DNA of 64,000 nt, taken from Hydrogenophaga sp. PAMC20947 (GTDB taxonomy: Bacteria; Pseudomonadota; Gammaproteobacteria; Burkholderiales; Burkholderiaceae_C). The notes beneath the pieces are model-generated. The model did not search any database. It was not told the DNA's origin and saw only the letters and a list, made by a program, of their open reading frames with translations. The stretch lies in assembly GCF_004795855.1 (NCBI RefSeq), contig NZ_CP039252.1, forward strand, positions 1,426,001-1,490,000. Direction: 5' to 3'. Positions 62,555 through 64,000 of the stretch are shown piece after piece (position 1 is the stretch's first letter; each line of letters opens with the position of its first letter). Position numbers and translations under genes: made by a program.

Positions 62555-63763
62555 ATGTCCTTGTTCACAGCCGTTGAAATGGCCCCTCGCGATCCCATCC
62601 TGGGTCTGAACGAACAATACGCCGCTGACACCCATCCGCTCAAAGTCAATCTGGGCGTGGGGGTGTACTTTGATGACAACGGCAAACTGCCTTTGCTCGA
62701 GTGCGTGCAAGTGGCTGAAAAGGCCATGATGGCCACGCCCACAGCACGCGGCTATCTGCCGATCGATGGCATTGCTGCCTACGACGCGTCCGTCAAGGGC
62801 CTGGTGTTTGGCGTGGACTCGGAAGTGGTCAAAACCGGTCGCGTGGCCACGGTGCAAGCCATTGGCGGCACCGGTGGTCTCAAGATTGGTGCAGATTTCC
62901 TCAAGAAGATCAGCCCCAATGCCACTGTGCTGATCTCTGACCCCAGCTGGGAAAACCACCGCGCGCTGTTCACCAACGCCGGGTTCAATGTTGACACCTA
63001 TCCCTACTTCGACCAAAGCGCCAACAACGGCCTGGGTGGCATCAACTTCGACGGCATGCTGGCCAAGCTGAACGCTTCGACCGAGGGCACCATCGTGCTG
63101 CTGCACGCCTGCTGCCACAACCCTACCGGCTACGACATCACCGCCGACCAGTGGGACCAGGTGATTGCTGCGGTTAAAGCCCGCAATCTCACCGCTTTCC
63201 TCGACATGGCCTATCAGGGATTTGGCTACGGCATAACCGAAGACGGTGCCGTGATCGGGAAGTTTGTGGCTGCCGGCCTCAACATCTTCGTCTCGACCAG
63301 CTTCTCCAAGAGCTTCAGCCTGTATGGCGAGCGAGTGGGCGCCCTGAGCGTGGTGGGCAGCAGCAAAGACGAAGCGGCTCGCGTGCTGAGCCAGCTCAAA
63401 ATCGCCATACGGACCAACTACTCCAACCCACCCACACACGGTGGCGCCATCGTGGCCGCGGTCCTGGGCAACCCGGAACTGCGCGCCCTATGGGAAAAAG
63501 AGCTGGGTGAAATGCGTGTGCGTATCAAAGCCATGCGCCAGAAACTGGTGGATGGCCTGAAAGCAGCAGGCGTGACCAAAGACATGAGCTTCATCACCCA
63601 CCAGATCGGCATGTTCAGCTACTCCGGCCTGAGCAAAGACCAGATGGTGCGCTTGCGAAACGAATTTGGGGTGTACGGCACCGATACGGGTCGCATGTGC
63701 GTGGCTGCGATCAACAGCAAAAATATCGACCACGTCTGCAAATCGATTGCCCAGGTGATCTGA
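62555..63763 (+). CDS. tyrB: aromatic/aspartate aminotransferase (PLP)
   Basis: 402 residues, class I aminotransferase. PLP lysine in FSKSFSLYGERVGAL, conserved HACCHNPTGYD and the C-terminal Arg in GRMCVAAINSKNIDHV. The sequence fits the TyrB/AspC family; TyrB is favoured but the substrate choice is not certain. Divergent from uvrB (100 bp apart). Confidence 0.93.
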   Translation: MSLFTAVEMAPRDPILGLNEQYAADTHPLKVNLGVGVYFDDNGKLPLLECVQVAEKAMMATPTARGYLPIDGIAAYDASVKGLVFGVDSEVVKTGRVATVQAIGGTGGLKIGADFLKKISPNATVLISDPSWENHRALFTNAGFNVDTYPYFDQSANNGLGGINFDGMLAKLNASTEGTIVLLHACCHNPTGYDITADQWDQVIAAVKARNLTAFLDMAYQGFGYGITEDGAVIGKFVAAGLNIFVSTSFSKSFSLYGERVGALSVVGSSKDEAARVLSQLKIAIRTNYSNPPTHGGAIVAAVLGNPELRALWEKELGEMRVRIKAMRQKLVDGLKAAGVTKDMSFITHQIGMFSYSGLSKDQMVRLRNEFGVYGTDTGRMCVAAINSKNIDHVCKSIAQVI

Positions 63764-63781
63764 AGCCGCGGGGTTTTTAGG

Positions 63782-63809
63782 AAAGCCGCTCATGGAGCGG
63801 CTTTTTTTT
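63782..63809 (+). terminator. rho-independent terminator after the aminotransferase gene
   Basis: Stem AAAGCCGCTC / GAGCGGCTTT with an ATG loop and a run of T, 18 bp after the stop codon. Confidence 0.93.
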
Positions 63810-64000
63810 CGACTGCCGCCTGCACACGCGCTTCTCGATCGATACAGGCTTCGCGCGAAAGGACTCTTGTGCAGGCGTTTTCCAAAGGGAAAAGCATCGT
63901 CTGAATGCGCTCAAGAACGCGGACTCTTTCACGAAGGCGACAACTGGCGGCCAGAAGTAGGCGTATTCACACTCACATGAAATCCCAGTTGCTGCTATAT
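63810..64000. other. right-edge intergenic region
   Basis: About 190 bp after the terminator. A 62-codon open frame that begins inside the terminator (63792-63980) is not credible as a gene. I see nothing else here. Confidence 0.5.

Noticed and set aside
63792..63980. 62-codon frame at the right edge
   Set aside because: It begins in the loop of the rho-independent terminator and has no ribosome binding site or recognisable pattern.

Overview
The window comes from a betaproteobacterium, most likely Burkholderiales (Comamonadaceae or Leptothrix-like). The evidence is the gene content and order of the isc operon, the style of the pyrD, uvrB and tyrB genes, the GC-rich codon use and a complete system I cytochrome c maturation operon. 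This placement is inferred from general character; no search was run.

Layout. (1) 1-5.7 kb: the end of pyrD, an LhgO-type FAD oxidoreductase, an OmpR-type response regulator with its histidine kinase (a perfect FNR/Anr-type box lies upstream) and a convergent lytic transglycosylase. (2) 5.9-16.2 kb, plus strand: a compact, atypical type II secretion operon (gspG-F-E, four PilM/N/O/P-like inner-membrane genes, a lipoprotein secretin gspD, three more pseudopilin-like genes and a LuxR-type response regulator). The gspG leader carries a run of nine C. (3) 16.2-32.2 kb, minus strand: a copper-protein and secreted-protein cluster. In transcription order it holds a giant 2023-residue beta-helix/TIG protein, three multicopper-oxidase-like proteins (only one keeps a recognisable type 1 copper cysteine), a small lipoprotein, a subtilisin-like protease, a SCO/SenC copper chaperone and a cytochrome c fused to a periplasmic-binding-protein domain. 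(4) 32.7-50.2 kb, minus strand: what looks like one long transcription unit for long-range electron transfer. It encodes a membrane cytochrome b, a 24-heme cytochrome, a 1253-residue cytochrome with 48 CXXCH motifs plus one CX4CH, an outer-membrane barrel protein with AMIN-like, SPOR-like and TPR parts, the full ccmABCDEFGHI set, and a membrane-anchored ferredoxin/FAD pyridine-nucleotide oxidoreductase. (5) 50.7-64 kb: housekeeping genes: tRNA-Val(CAC), dnaQ, iscRSUA-hscBA-fdx with a clear IscR type 1 site, a LuxR-type two-component system with striking palindromes in front, uvrB, and an aromatic/aspartate aminotransferase.

How it may work together (inference). Cytochrome b would exchange electrons with the quinone pool, the two giant cytochromes would carry them through the periplasm, and the barrel protein would take them through the outer membrane. 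The ccm genes would supply the unusually large number of c-type hemes. The type II system is a plausible exporter for the multicopper-like and giant beta-helix proteins, as reported for the multicopper protein OmpB and the atypical OxpG system of Geobacter sulfurreducens. Together this is a candidate extracellular metal-redox island (Fe or Mn oxidation or reduction), possibly not yet described in this form. The electron direction and substrate cannot be read from the sequence.
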